In this document: positions 33,114 through 43,688 of the stretch, piece after piece
How the letters are laid out: every line of letters starts with the position of its first letter
Position numbering within the stretch: the stretch's first letter is position 1
NCBI GenBank assembly: GCA_002335605.1
Contig: BEDY01000010.1
Location: forward strand, 1 to 64,000
Origin: Prillingera fragicola
Taxonomy: Eukaryota > Basidiomycota > Tremellomycetes > Trichosporonales > Trichosporonaceae
Direction: 5' to 3'
DNA: 64,000 bases
Translations under genes and position numbers: made by a program
The notes under the pieces: generated by a model
Seen by the model: only the letters and a program-made list of their open reading frames with translations
Database searches by the model: none
What the model was told of the DNA's origin: nothing

Positions 33114-34583
33114 GGTGCCGGCGTCTGGTGGGGTGAGGCTGGGTCAGTGACGAGCACGAAGCATATAAGCATTCGGTCTGCATCAGTAGCAATCCCACAG
33201 TGGCTGAGGCAGTCGGCACCTTGGCGCCCTCGCATGGTCAGGTGGTGTCGACGTGCGTCGGAAGGCTGTTCAACGTTGCAAATGTGTGTCTGGTGGCCCC
33301 AAACACGGTGAGGCATCTCCGTTGGTGGATGAGTGTCTGAGGCATATTCGACACACTACAAGATTCCACATGAAGGATATGGCGATGAATCGGGTAAAGC
33401 CTGGCCCTCTGTAGATCGGAACCGCAGCCGCTAGCAGTCTCGCGACGGACGACAAGGAGGCTGTCCGGGTGTTCAGTAGCGTCGTTTCGAAACCTCGTCA
33501 TTGCTGTGTGATACTCTGTGCGCCAAGAGGTTCTACGCTGCCGCCTGGCTAGCCTATCTGGATGCAGAGAGGTGAGGATGTGCTGCGAGATTGACGAAGG
33601 GTGATAGTGAGATACAGGAGGAGGGACGTCAGATGGAGTGGGGTAGATCACGTGACCTCTCGGTGGCAGTGTAAGAGAGGACTGTTGCGGGACCCGCCGC
33701 TATCCACATCGCATGTCAAAGATAAATCACCTGGTGATGCGGTGTAAGATGCAGTGCTGTTCCAACACAGCTGCAGTACAGCATCGTTTTGTAGTGGCCG
33801 CAAAAGACACACGTGCGTGGGTAGACACCAGGCTGTATGTCACTTGAGGAAACGGAGATTGGGTCAAGAGACCGTGCTCGGCATGCTAAATCACCGATTG
33901 CGGCGGCACCGGCAGGCGAGTCTCTTCAACGGCCGGTGGTAGCTCTGCGCGCGCTCTTTCCTTGCAGAGCTAGACTTGCCGAGGCAGAAGCTAGTCTGCG
34001 TGAGCTAAAGTGGAGTGAGAGTTGGTGTTACGTAAGATTGTTGGAAGAAATTAATTCGAGTAGTACTCTCCATCAACTGCGACAAAGACTTTGGCTTGGT
34101 GATAGCGTTGCGAGAGGTAGCGATTGCTAAGAAAATAGAAGTTATTATTTCCAGAGGCAATGACAACTGAGTATGCGTTAACTGAGGTCTGGGATCAATG
34201 AATAGGCGGTAGGAACTCCAATTTCCTCTCCTCGGCCATCGACAAGCCCAACTACGCATGCCACCTGCACCTCGAAACTGCAGTGTCACTCCTATCTGTC
34301 TAGGCCGTCTCACCGTTGCAATGAGAGTCTATCAGACAGAGCACAAATAGGAACGGCATAGGTAAGTTTTGGTCTGATAGTGACTGGACTGGCTGGCGAA
34401 CAAGGCACCCAAAGCAGGTCCCAACATTGCAAGGTTTGCCGCCACCGTTAAGCATCAGTTAGCGTCCCGGACTGGTGGCCCAGGTCCACCTTTTGTCTTA
34501 TCATTTGGAATCGTACAGTCGGTCGTTACATCAAAGTATGTGTATCTACAAGAAGTGCCTTGTGGGGTATACAGTCATCTATC
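33114..34583. other. Intergenic, ABC transporter promoter side
   Basis: This 1.47 kb stretch has the ABC promoter at its left and the 3' end of the next minus-strand gene at its right. Several short open frames (for example 33837-34130 on the plus strand) show no family signal or codon pattern like the neighbours. I see no gene I can support. Confidence 0.4.
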
Positions 34584-36567
34584 CTAAAATGCCTTGGCGT
34601 CATGGTATTGCCCATACTGGTGCCCGTCCCACGAGACGTTTGGTGTGCCAATCTCAGTGTCACTCAACGACGTCGGGGGTGAGCTGCCAGTCGAGTGGTC
34701 CGAGTTGGGTCGCGGACCCTCCCCGTTCTCACCGCCGGCACCAGACTTGCGGCGCGCCTCGCCCCGGCCAATGCGGCAGGCCAGCAGCCACGTCACATAC
34801 GATCCCCAGATCTGGGTCATGAGCAGCCCGACGGCAATGATCCAGAGCAGAGCGGACCACGCATAGTCGGCGGACCGGTAGGTGAAGCGCTGCTCGAGTC
34901 CCCAGTAGACGATAAGCGCGATGGCTGATGCCCACTTGAGGACAAAGGTGATGACGGCCGCAAACTTGAGAATGCCGGCCACGAGACCGCTCTTCCACTT
35001 GAGGCGGTAGCCCATGAGACCGATAAAGATGGGCTGCTCGAGGGTCGCCTGGAAAAGCCATATGATTGCGCTGTTCATAAAGCTCATGCTCTGGGTGTAC
35101 TCGAACATGGACACTGTCCAGCTGATGGCCACGATGGTGAGAAAGTGATGAGCAATCATGGAGAGCCTCATCTTGGCGCGATAAACCAGCTCAAAGATGT
35201 AGAGACCGGAGACGAGCACGCCGCCCATGCGGAGACACTCGACCATCCAGAGACGGTAGACACCTGCAAACGACGGCGTGGCAGCGAGCTGGAGACCCAA
35301 GGCGATGGTCGTGATGACAGTGGCCATGAGGTAGACGACGACGTTTCGCTGGTGCTCGTGCGAGATGGTGGGGTAGATCCTGTGGAAACGGCCAAAAGCC
35401 CACTCGAGTCCCTTGGCCATGGCGTAGAAGAAAAGGAACCAGCCAAAGATCGCCGTAGGATAGAACGTGGGCGTCCACGAGTGCATCTGCTGGAGACTCA
35501 TGCTGATCTCAAGCAGCGGGTCGAGGGAATAGGCGCTGCTGGCAGGGATAGGCTCGATCATCTCCTTGTTCTCTGGAGTGACATACTTGGGGGCGATCCA
35601 GCCCTTGGGAAAGTGGTTTTCACGCACAACCGACTCATAGTCGCGCGGTACACACATGTGACCACCCGAAGGCCCAATGTGCGGGCAGTGCTCTGCTGGA
35701 CGCAGGTGAACCATGCCCACGTGGATCATGCGGCACAGCAAATTGTTGTCGCCCATGCGATCCCAGGTTCCGACAGCAAGTTGGCGGACAAAGACCATGC
35801 AGTCGTCAAAGTTGGCAAACTCGGCATTGTCGCCCTTGCATTCCTTGTCTGCGACGGTGCAGAGCTCGTAGCCGAGATACTCTGTCAGAATGGTGTTTTG
35901 CGTAGAGTTTGCAGGTATGTTGCGGCGTTGAGCCATGATGGGGAGCATTTGGCTGGAGGCAAGTGTCAGCTTCATGGGGTCTGGGTGGGACTGCCACTTG
36001 TTACTCACGGCACAACCGTTTGCATCGCCCACGACCACCGACGAAACGTAATGTCGTACTGCTCGACCTGTCCGAGCTGGTTGATGAGAAACCATACATC
36101 AATCTGGATGGGGTAGACCTTGTTGATGAGCGCGTACTCGAATTCAAAGACCAGAGTAGTCGAGATTGTCATGTGCTGCACTGCCAAGTGGGTAATCTGC
36201 GGAACAACGGCATTAGCTTCCGCATGTTCTTGCACTTCAGCCACAATACTGCCAAACTCACGTTGTAACTAATAGGGCTGCCGAATGGATGAGGCTCCTT
36301 GGGGTTGAGGTGCACAAAGAGGCCAAACACATACTCGGTACCAAGCTCTCGGCCGTCAAAGTTGGTCGTGGGGTCGACACGGCCCTTTACGTTTTCTGCG
36401 AACAGGGAGCTATTCACAGAGTTGGCAACCTCCACATTGTTCGGGGCGAGGTAGTGGTCGGCAAACTCCTTTGTAATCCGGAGAGCATCAAACGAGTTTA
36501 GAGCGTGGACCTGCATGGCTGCGCATAATGCGCCTGCCATGGCCACTAATGTCCGCGAGACGAGCAT
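34584..36567 (-). CDS. SnoaL-like region joined to a seven-span TLC-like membrane region
   Basis: Three exons from MLVSRTLVAMAGALCAAM at 36567 (a signal peptide or anchor) to a TAG at 34584 give about 570 residues. The N-terminal third resembles a conserved fungal family: VFEFEYALINKVYPIQIDVWF and FRRWSW, then a cysteine-rich part CTVADKECKG and LLCRMIHVGMVHLRP...CPHIGPSGGHMC. The rest has about seven membrane spans; one carries SMIAHHFLTIV, like the His-His Lag motif of TLC-domain proteins. The C-terminal tail is Ser/Gly-rich. The signal peptide puts the first domain outside or in the lumen, a receptor-like layout. I recognise the family as conserved in fungi but know no proven function. Lipid handling or sensing is possible. 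Confidence 0.8.
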
Positions 36568-38490
36568 GGCGTGGATGGGATGGGATGGGATGAGTCGAGG
36601 ACTGGGTACGAGTGTCGCAGTTCCTGGGACGGGGATTGCTTTTATGGAGAGAACAAGAAAGCCACAAGTGTAGACGTGGGAGTCGTGGGCAAGACCTGGG
36701 ATTCTCTTCTCTATATGGAGACTGAGAGAGAGCAAGCCGCTTATCGAGACGGGATGTCGGTGAGGGGAAGCAGGTACTGTGCAAGGGGGAGGGTGAACCT
36801 CTGTCGTCTTTCAAGGGGAGAAGCTTTTGTAAGGCCCGAGATACCACATTCTCGGCAGCGCTTGTGTGATAGGCGCTACCAAGACGACTGAAAGGAGCAC
36901 GAGGCCTGACATGGGTACGTGCGCGCCAAGGAAGCCCAGCGGTGCGGATATCAGGCCCGTCGAGGGTCTCGTACACTGACATCGGTAAGGTAGTATGGCC
37001 TAGACTAGCATGGTCGAACCCTAAGCACCGTTGCTGCTGTCATCCACGGGCTTGCGGTGCTGCGGCGAAGAGCAAGACGACGTCGTTGGGCTGGGAGGAA
37101 AAGGTGTCGGCATGCAAGGTAGGTGGTAGCTCTCGACATCAGCATTTCAGGGACCGGGCCTGCTAAATAGAGTTGGGGTCGCCCCGGATTATTTTGGCAC
37201 TCATACCATTGCACGGATGAAATGCCGAGAGTCTGGCCGTTGGCAGAGCGCGGCAGAGCAGAGAGAGACTAACCCGTCGGCCAGCCTTCTCCGCATGCCC
37301 GGATCCTCACGCGTCCAGGTCAGGTCCGAACAAGACGTTGTCAAGGCCAGGGGTCGAGCGAGATTGCCCTAGCTGATCTGCACCCCGCCTAGTCGTTGAG
37401 GTGCGACAATCCTGGTCGGATGCCGAGACCAACGTCAGATAGCCCGCGGGGAAGCGATGGCAATCAGCTTTCGCGTGGCCGGCCGCTGCTGGACCGTGCA
37501 GCAACAGTGTCAGCCCCAGCAGTGATGGTCGTTGGCCTCTGTAGGAAGAGGGGGGTTCCTGGTGAAAAAGGTTAAATCCTTCTCAGTGCCTTGCATGTAA
37601 CGCTGCATGTCTTGACTTTACATCAACTTTACGAGGCCATGTTTGTCGATTCATGTGATGCTGACAGCATGGCAGCGTGCATGCCTCATGGCTGATTATG
37701 AACATCAGCGGCGGGCAAGTTCTGGTTTACGGCACTGTTTTGTTACCAGTTGGGCCAGCAAACTGACATGGGCCATTGAATGGTAGGCCGATCTGTTCCC
37801 AATGTTCATGACCAAACCTGGCTCGCTTTCAAGAACGCACCCAGTAGCTGTCCTGTGTCGTAATGTCCAGGTTCATGCAAACCCGAGAAATGGCTGGCGT
37901 CGTCGGTCCCGTCAAGAGGCCCGTTGTGTCGCTGCGATTCTTGATGAGACGACTAGAATCAGCATCCGAACAGCGTGTGTATGTTATGATCGCGACGGGT
38001 CGTTGAAGCTTTAGTTGACGGCTGGTTGGGCGCGAGGGGCTCAATGTCTGATACAGTAAAGAAGAAGGCCGCCGCTTGGCTCAACAAACCATGGACGAAG
38101 CAACGTGCACGCCCTCTTGCGCGACGCGCGTCACGGGTGTGCGGACAAGGAGTCGGAATGGGGCTGCGCGTTCAGCAATGTTTGGTGCTACTAGACATTC
38201 GCAGTCGTTTTGGTAGGTGCATGAGATGTTCCAGACCCGCAAATGCACATGCACATGCACTCTTAAGATGCTGAAAGGAGGCGCCAAAGGAAGGAGGCGT
38301 TAAAGGAAGGAGACGTCAAAGGAAGGAGGCGTTGGTGGCAGCAGGTGACTAATAGGTGACTGGATCTCTGTCACCCACCACGGTCACCTCCACCTGACCA
38401 CACCTCCTTGCACTACAAGAACCCCCGTCTCACACCACTTCTCTTATTCTTTCTCTCATCCAACTACTACTCTGCATCTACATCCAAACC
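36568..38490. promoter_or_regulatory. Long divergent intergenic region
   Basis: This 1.9 kb stretch holds the promoters of the TLC-like gene (left) and the glyoxalase-fold gene (right). The last 80 bases before 38491 are pyrimidine-rich (cttctcttattctttctctc), typical of a fungal leader. A four-unit repeat lies at 38275-38333. No gene was seen. Confidence 0.4.
38275..38333. repeat. Four-unit 16-base tandem repeat
   Basis: The unit aaaggaaggaggcgtt occurs at 286-301, 302-317 and 318-333 (last three digits of 38xxx), with one or two changes, after a shortened unit at 38275-38285. It is a purine-rich minisatellite about 160 bases upstream of the glyoxalase-fold gene. Confidence 0.8.
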
Positions 38491-38874
38491 ATGCTCGACC
38501 ACATGTCCCTCCCAGTCTCCGACTATGCCAAGTCCAAGCAATTCTACTCGGACGTCCTTCCGTCCATTGGCGGCAAGTTCGTCATGGAACCTGTCCCCAA
38601 CGTCTGTGGCTTTGGACGCAGCATGGACGCTCCCACATTCTGGATTGCCCCCAGCGATAAGCCTGACATGGCACGCGTCCACGTTGCGTTTACCTGCGAG
38701 ACCCCAGAGCAGGTCGACGCGTTTCACAAGGCTGCGCTGGCTCATGGCGCCAAAGACGAGGGCGCGCCAGGCCCTCGTCCTCACTACCACCCGGGCTACT
38801 ATGGCGCGTTTGTCGTCGACCGTGACAACCACAACGTCGAGGCAGTGTGTCACACTTACTCGGCCAAGGCGTAG
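38491..38874 (+). CDS. Glyoxalase/bleomycin-resistance (VOC) fold protein
   Basis: A single exon of 127 residues starts MLDHMSLPVSDYAKSKQFYSD and ends HTYSAKA. This is the short VOC layout: a metal-type His at DHMSLPV, FYSDVLPSIGG, then HVAFTCET as the second metal strand, and VVDRDNHNVEAVCH with the last Glu. Such small stand-alone VOC proteins act as dimers on small metabolites, in roles from glyoxalase to dioxygenase or resistance protein. The length is normal for one VOC domain. Substrate cannot be predicted. The ATG lies just after a pyrimidine-rich leader. Confidence 0.88.
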   Translation: MLDHMSLPVSDYAKSKQFYSDVLPSIGGKFVMEPVPNVCGFGRSMDAPTFWIAPSDKPDMARVHVAFTCETPEQVDAFHKAALAHGAKDEGAPGPRPHYHPGYYGAFVVDRDNHNVEAVCHTYSAKA

Positions 38875-41800
38875 GGGAAGCAACGCGAGGCGAGTGAACG
38901 CGGTGAGCTTGTGGGAATCAGTGGTGAGTGTGCCTGGAATGGGAGTGTGAGTGCAGGAGGCTGACGCTTGCAGACCGAGTACGAGAACAAAGATACGAGA
39001 ACGGGACGTGGTGCGAGCAAGAGGTGCAAGAGACAACTGTGTGTATGCCATAACAATTATTCTACAGAACCATATCTTGTTGCAACATGGACGCGACTGA
39101 AACTGCTCTGACGCCAGCGTGCCTCTCTGCTGTCATCGTGCTAGGGTGAACGCACGCGTGCCCTGGTCATATGCATGTGGCCAGGCCTAGGTCGTCCCAC
39201 TTGCACGGGCAACGGGCAGCAAGCCGCTGGGGGTCGTTCAGTTAGCTGAAACGAACCATCCTAGGCACCGCCAGTGTGAATCTACCTTACCACGAGAGCA
39301 TGGGATCGTCTTCGGCGAATGAACTTTGGCACGCACATGAGCCACGGCGACTGACACTGATTTCCTGCCCAACAGCGCTACGCCTTTGCTAGCCTGCGAA
39401 CTGAACGTTTACAGGCGCATACGACTTGCCCGCTGGCCAGCCACTTGGCAATCTCCACGTTCTTGGTTCAACATTACCCATCTGAGGGGCACGACATCTT
39501 TCTACAGGCGAGTATGCGTGTGGAAGACTCAATACTCGGTAGCAGCGGTCCCTTGCCCTGCTACCATGCGCGAACAGGAGTGAAGACTAGAAACTGCCTG
39601 GACCTGAAAACTCAAACTCTAACGCCTCCGTATGAAACGTCGCTGCCGGCAGCGCTGACGGGAGAACAACGGGCCAACAGTCGCCAAGGTGCGAGCTGAT
39701 GCTTCGGTCATGGGCTTGTTGTGAAACGATCCTTGGTATGTTCGTGTCACATTCGAGTGTCTCCTTCGCAACGACTAGGTGGATTCTCGTGCGCATTGGC
39801 ATGTGTGTGATCACTTGCTCGGGCAAAGCACGACAACAAGATCCCCGAAATGGTCGTCGTCCTCAACATCCCTATCCCAGCTGGGTTCCTCGTGGCCTGG
39901 CGTACAGCTTCCAGTCTGCGGCGCTGTCCAGCCCTGCATCCCTCTGATATACTGCCTCGATTGATTGTGAAAAAGAGGGCTATCTGGCTGGTCCGGGGGT
40001 GCCTCTCCGAAATAAGGTTTGACTTTTCCGCAAGCACGCATCGCGGGACAGCAAGCTCGTCCACGCGAGCACAAGGGGGTTAGAACATGGGAACCAAGTG
40101 GAGGATCTGAAGGTGGTGGATATTCAGGGCCTAGGTCGTCGACGTCTAGGGGATCCTTGTCAACTTGCCACACGATCGATCGCAGTTATTACTACCCATG
40201 CCGTTGGCCAAGTTTTCAAGTGGTGCGTCCCCTCTGAAGCTCGGGGGCAAGTCCCGGGAAGCTAGGGCAGCGTTCATGCAGGCCTCTGTGTGTGCGTCGG
40301 GGAACAGACACCGTCGTCCGCCTAGTGGCTGCCTCTTCAAGACAAGCGGCGTGCACGTTTCACACGCCCTCTTACGTGTATCTCGTCCACGGGCAATATT
40401 GCGTTGGCGTTACCTCGCCGTAAACCTTGATAGCTCGGTTTAGCAAAAGAGGGTGATACAATGAACAACTCTCAGCCGCCTATCCGTCGGACAGTCGATG
40501 TGGCAGAAGGGTAGCGAGTCAATGTGGCTGTTGGTGTCGTGGTCATCCCACTGTAGTGAAGCTGGCATGGTAACCCTGGCCGTCGTTAGGTGACCTTCCT
40601 GCCGGCCGCAGTTGGGAGGACACAAACATCGACAATGGCGTGTTGTACAATCACTCTCAACTTTGCTCTGCACTTGTTGAACCCTGTCCACGCAGACTCA
40701 CTCGTTCGCCTCCAAAAATCACAGGCAACAATCAGAAGGGAAATCACGAGGAGAGAGGACCTGCAAATTCTGGTCCATTACAGGCTTCCCAGAGCAAACT
40801 CACCCCCGGAAACACGAGCATCGTACCGGCTGTCAGTCTTCCTGAAGACTGATATTGAGCAGCTGATCCATTCTCAACGCAGGACAATGAGAGTGACATT
40901 CCAGACCTTCCCGCCCGTTATCTATATGCACGCCAAAGCACATTCCAGTGCACCGAGACATACGCCGAAAAGTCAAACGCCGTGGACCGCAACGGAGCTC
41001 GGCCTCGTGATCGAAAAGCATTGTGCGGGTGCATCCTGCAGAATTCGAGTGATGTCACCTCCCTGATTCCAGCGCGCAAGAGAACGTCCACAGATGCTAC
41101 AAGGTGGCGACGTGACGCGTTCCGTCGCGGCGAGATTCCGCGGTTCTGGCCCAGATGTGCGTTCTGCAGAGTTCACAATTTCCTTCAGAATTTTCTGCTC
41201 GCCCGGCTTCGGCTCGGCTTCTGTCCACCGATCGGGGTCATGGCTATGGATAAGAAGCATCTCTTGCAAGGGTTCTGTAAGGGCCCGCGGTGGAATGGTG
41301 CATATGCTTAGTCTGAGACAGCAACAGCCGGAGTGGGATCGAGATCGGGACGATCTCCCTTGTCGTTGGCAGGGAGCGTCGACGTCAGAATGATCCGGAT
41401 TCCAGTGGGAGCTGGCATTTGGGGAGCGAACTAACCAGGAAGTATTTACACGTGCTGAAATGTTTGAGCGTGACGTCGGCAACAGTTTGCTCACGATCAG
41501 TGGGCTCATGGAAGCCACCCTGCTGCGAATTAATTTATAACAGTGGCGAATGCACCCCCTCGCTGGACTCGCGGCATGCCAGCTCGCAGACACACGCAGG
41601 ACTATGACAGATGTCTGCTGGGACATCGCAGAACGCCATGAAGGGGTACTCCGTCACCCGGAAGCCGTCCGGCATTTCATTCTGCAGAATAAATAAAGTC
41701 TCCGGGCAATAATTCAAGATGAACCCAAAGAGAGTTCCTGCCACATGCCTCGACATCCGGTAGCCTCGGCCATGATGGCCGTGTTCAATTACAGCAAGAC

Positions 41801-42099
41801 CTCCGTCGATGACATAGGCGGGGTACCACCATGGCGGGATAGCGGGTTCCGGACAGCTCAAAACGCTCCGCTGCTGGCTCCCATGCGCCGCAGTCAAGAC
41901 GGTCCTGCCACAAAATCACCTGTGGGCCTCGAACCACTGGGCACGTTCACCACCAGCAAGCAAGACGCATACAGACCACACGAGTCCTGGCCCCCCGCAG
42001 ACATATAGAGGCTCGACAGAAGACCCACAACCGCGCCTCGGACACTTTCACTTTGCGGCGGCCCGGTCCACTCGGCATACCGCAAACCCAAACATTCAA
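38875..42099. other. Gene-poor stretch, possible decayed coding sequence
   Basis: No intact gene was found in 3.2 kb. Around 40590-41700 several plus-strand frames read like protein for 30-100 codons and are then cut by stops or frame changes. Examples are 40640-40852 and 40982-41311, in one frame with two stops between, and a third frame after 41396. This may be a relic gene or chance. The left part (39000-40500) shows nothing. Confidence 0.3.
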
Positions 42100-42188
42100 G
42101 GCCACTTAGCTCAGTTGGTTAGAGCGTATGCTTAACACCTGATCGTGTCTAGCGCATAAGGTCGGCGGTTCGACCCCGCCAGAGGTCA
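42100..42188 (+). tRNA. tRNA-Val (AAC) with 15-base intron
   Basis: The cloverleaf folds with acceptor strands 42100-42106 and 42181-42187 (one A-A mismatch and one G-U), D stem GCTC/GAGC, a perfect anticodon stem TATGC/GCATA, and T arm GGCGG-TTCGACC-CCGCC. The anticodon AAC is at 42134-42136, and a 15-base intron (42138-42152) sits between positions 37 and 38. A TTTTTT run follows at once as the Pol III terminator. Confidence 0.85.
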
Positions 42189-42758
42189 TTTTTTGGCTTC
42201 CGGAGCGTGCAGATGCACAGGCAAGATAACTGACGAACGGCGGGAGGTGGCGTTGCGGTGTCGAGGGATGGTGTGCGGGGTGTGCGGGGAAGGCCCTGGC
42301 GGTTCTGCTTTTTAGCTGGGCTTAGGAGGAGCTGTGGGCGTGCTGTGAGAGCTGAATCGTACTTAAACTGTGGTTCCCTAGGTCTCTGCGAGGTGGTGAG
42401 GTCACGTAAAGGACGAAGAGAAGGCAAGTAATGCAGTGGTGTGGCAAATTCAGGTTACGTAATTGATACTACAGTCTCTGCCATTGACCTTCTTCACTCA
42501 CGCTCCGCGGCCCTTACGCACCAACGCATGCATGGGTGTACTCAGAAACATTCAGAGGGGTTATAAGGCATTGGAGAAGTCGCTTGGTGATTTCATGGCT
42601 GAAGGAAATGTATCGTCGCCGACGTAGGGTCGCGTTTCTTCACAGGCGTCACTTCCTCAACTGTCTGGCCCCGCCGTCCTCTGCCTTCTCCCAGTCAATT
42701 ATACCCCAACTTTGTGTAGCACACTCTTCAGTGTCCCACAAAGACTGCAAACATCAAA
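42189..42758. other. Intergenic between two tRNA genes
   Basis: The 570 bases between the Val and Trp tRNA genes contain the Val terminator and the 5' flank of the Trp gene. No gene was seen. Confidence 0.4.
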
Positions 42759-42866
42759 GACCCTATGGCACAGTGGTAGCGCGTGAGATTCCAATGGCCG
42801 GAACGCGAGTTTCGTCACTGGTATGTCTATTCCTCAAGGTCGTCCGTTCGAGTCGGGCTAGGGTCG
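42759..42866 (+). tRNA. tRNA-Trp (CCA) with 36-base intron
   Basis: The acceptor stem GACCCTA/TAGGGTC pairs perfectly. The D arm is GCAC-AGTGGTA-GCGC (one A-C mismatch) and the T arm is GTCCG-TTCGAGT-CGGGC. The anticodon CCA is at 42791-42793, and an intron of about 36 bases (42795-42830) lies after position 37. The last pair of the anticodon stem is A-C. Removing the intron leaves 72 bases, normal for Trp. A T-rich run lies near 42910. Confidence 0.75.
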
Positions 42867-43688
42867 ATAGCTACAACTCATATGAGTACCAGAAGGTACT
42901 GGTATGGGTGTTTCTTTTTCGTTTGTGAGCTGGGCGACGAGGAATGGTCGGGGCGTTGAGGATTGGTCGAGCGGTCAGGGTGTGGCAGGGACGGCAGCGA
43001 GGGAAGCGGTCCGCGAATGGCGATGGCAAGGCGGAGCAGTGTGGTCGTGCCATGCGCTGGAATGTGCACCCGTTCTGTTGATAGGACAATACGCCGCTCT
43101 GTGATCTATTGGCTGCGCTTCTGTAGCTGTGCCCGAGAATACTCGTCAGCAATCGATGGTCTTCTCTTTGGTCACGCCCGTCTCATGTGACATGCATACG
43201 ACGACCAGAACGCGCCACTAGATAGCTGACACGTTACAACGCTTCGGCGTCCTTGCCGTTGTTCAGAACGCAGTCCGCCAGTGCTCGTGGCGTGGCGTGG
43301 TCAGGAGAATGAGACTGCTAGATTTCCTGTCCATCCAGTCCTCGGCGCTGACCAACGCGCCTGCTCGTGACACACGGATGGTGAGCTCCTACACCCCGCA
43401 TCACCATGCAAAGACTCAGTTTCCCTGGCTAGACTGCATGCATACCATGCATTCCTGTACGCCCAGCGCGACATGTATGCATCCCCCTCGGACCCCTCGG
43501 CCCATTCTCCCTGCGGACTTGCTGTTGCGGTCGCTCCGGCCCGTCACCGGTGTCTGTCGGTCAAATCGCCGCAGTGTAGAGTGGGGGTGAGAGTGGAGGC
43601 AAGACGACTACATCGACCTTTATAGCGTCCTCGACTACTAGACGCTATCGCTCGTCTCTTCCCACCTACTCTCACCGACATTACTGCA
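42867..43688 (+). promoter_or_regulatory. Hexosaminidase promoter
   Basis: This 822-base stretch runs from the Trp tRNA gene to the GH20 start. A tttata element is at 43619-43624, about 65 bases before the ATG, followed by a short C/T-rich leader. Nothing else was found. Confidence 0.4.

Noticed and set aside
33837..34130. 97-codon plus-strand frame as a small gene
   Set aside because: No homology signal, no signal peptide, ordinary length for chance in this composition.
35145..36116. 323-codon plus-strand frame over the TLC-like gene
   Set aside because: Charged low-complexity translation that runs through a minus-strand intron; not coding.
38221..38333. CRISPR-like array or transposon terminal repeats
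   Set aside because: Units are 16 bases, directly adjacent without spacers, and the window is eukaryotic; it is a minisatellite.
38467..39051. 194-codon minus-strand frame over the glyoxalase-fold gene
   Set aside because: Shadow frame; the plus-strand VOC protein explains the conservation and the start.
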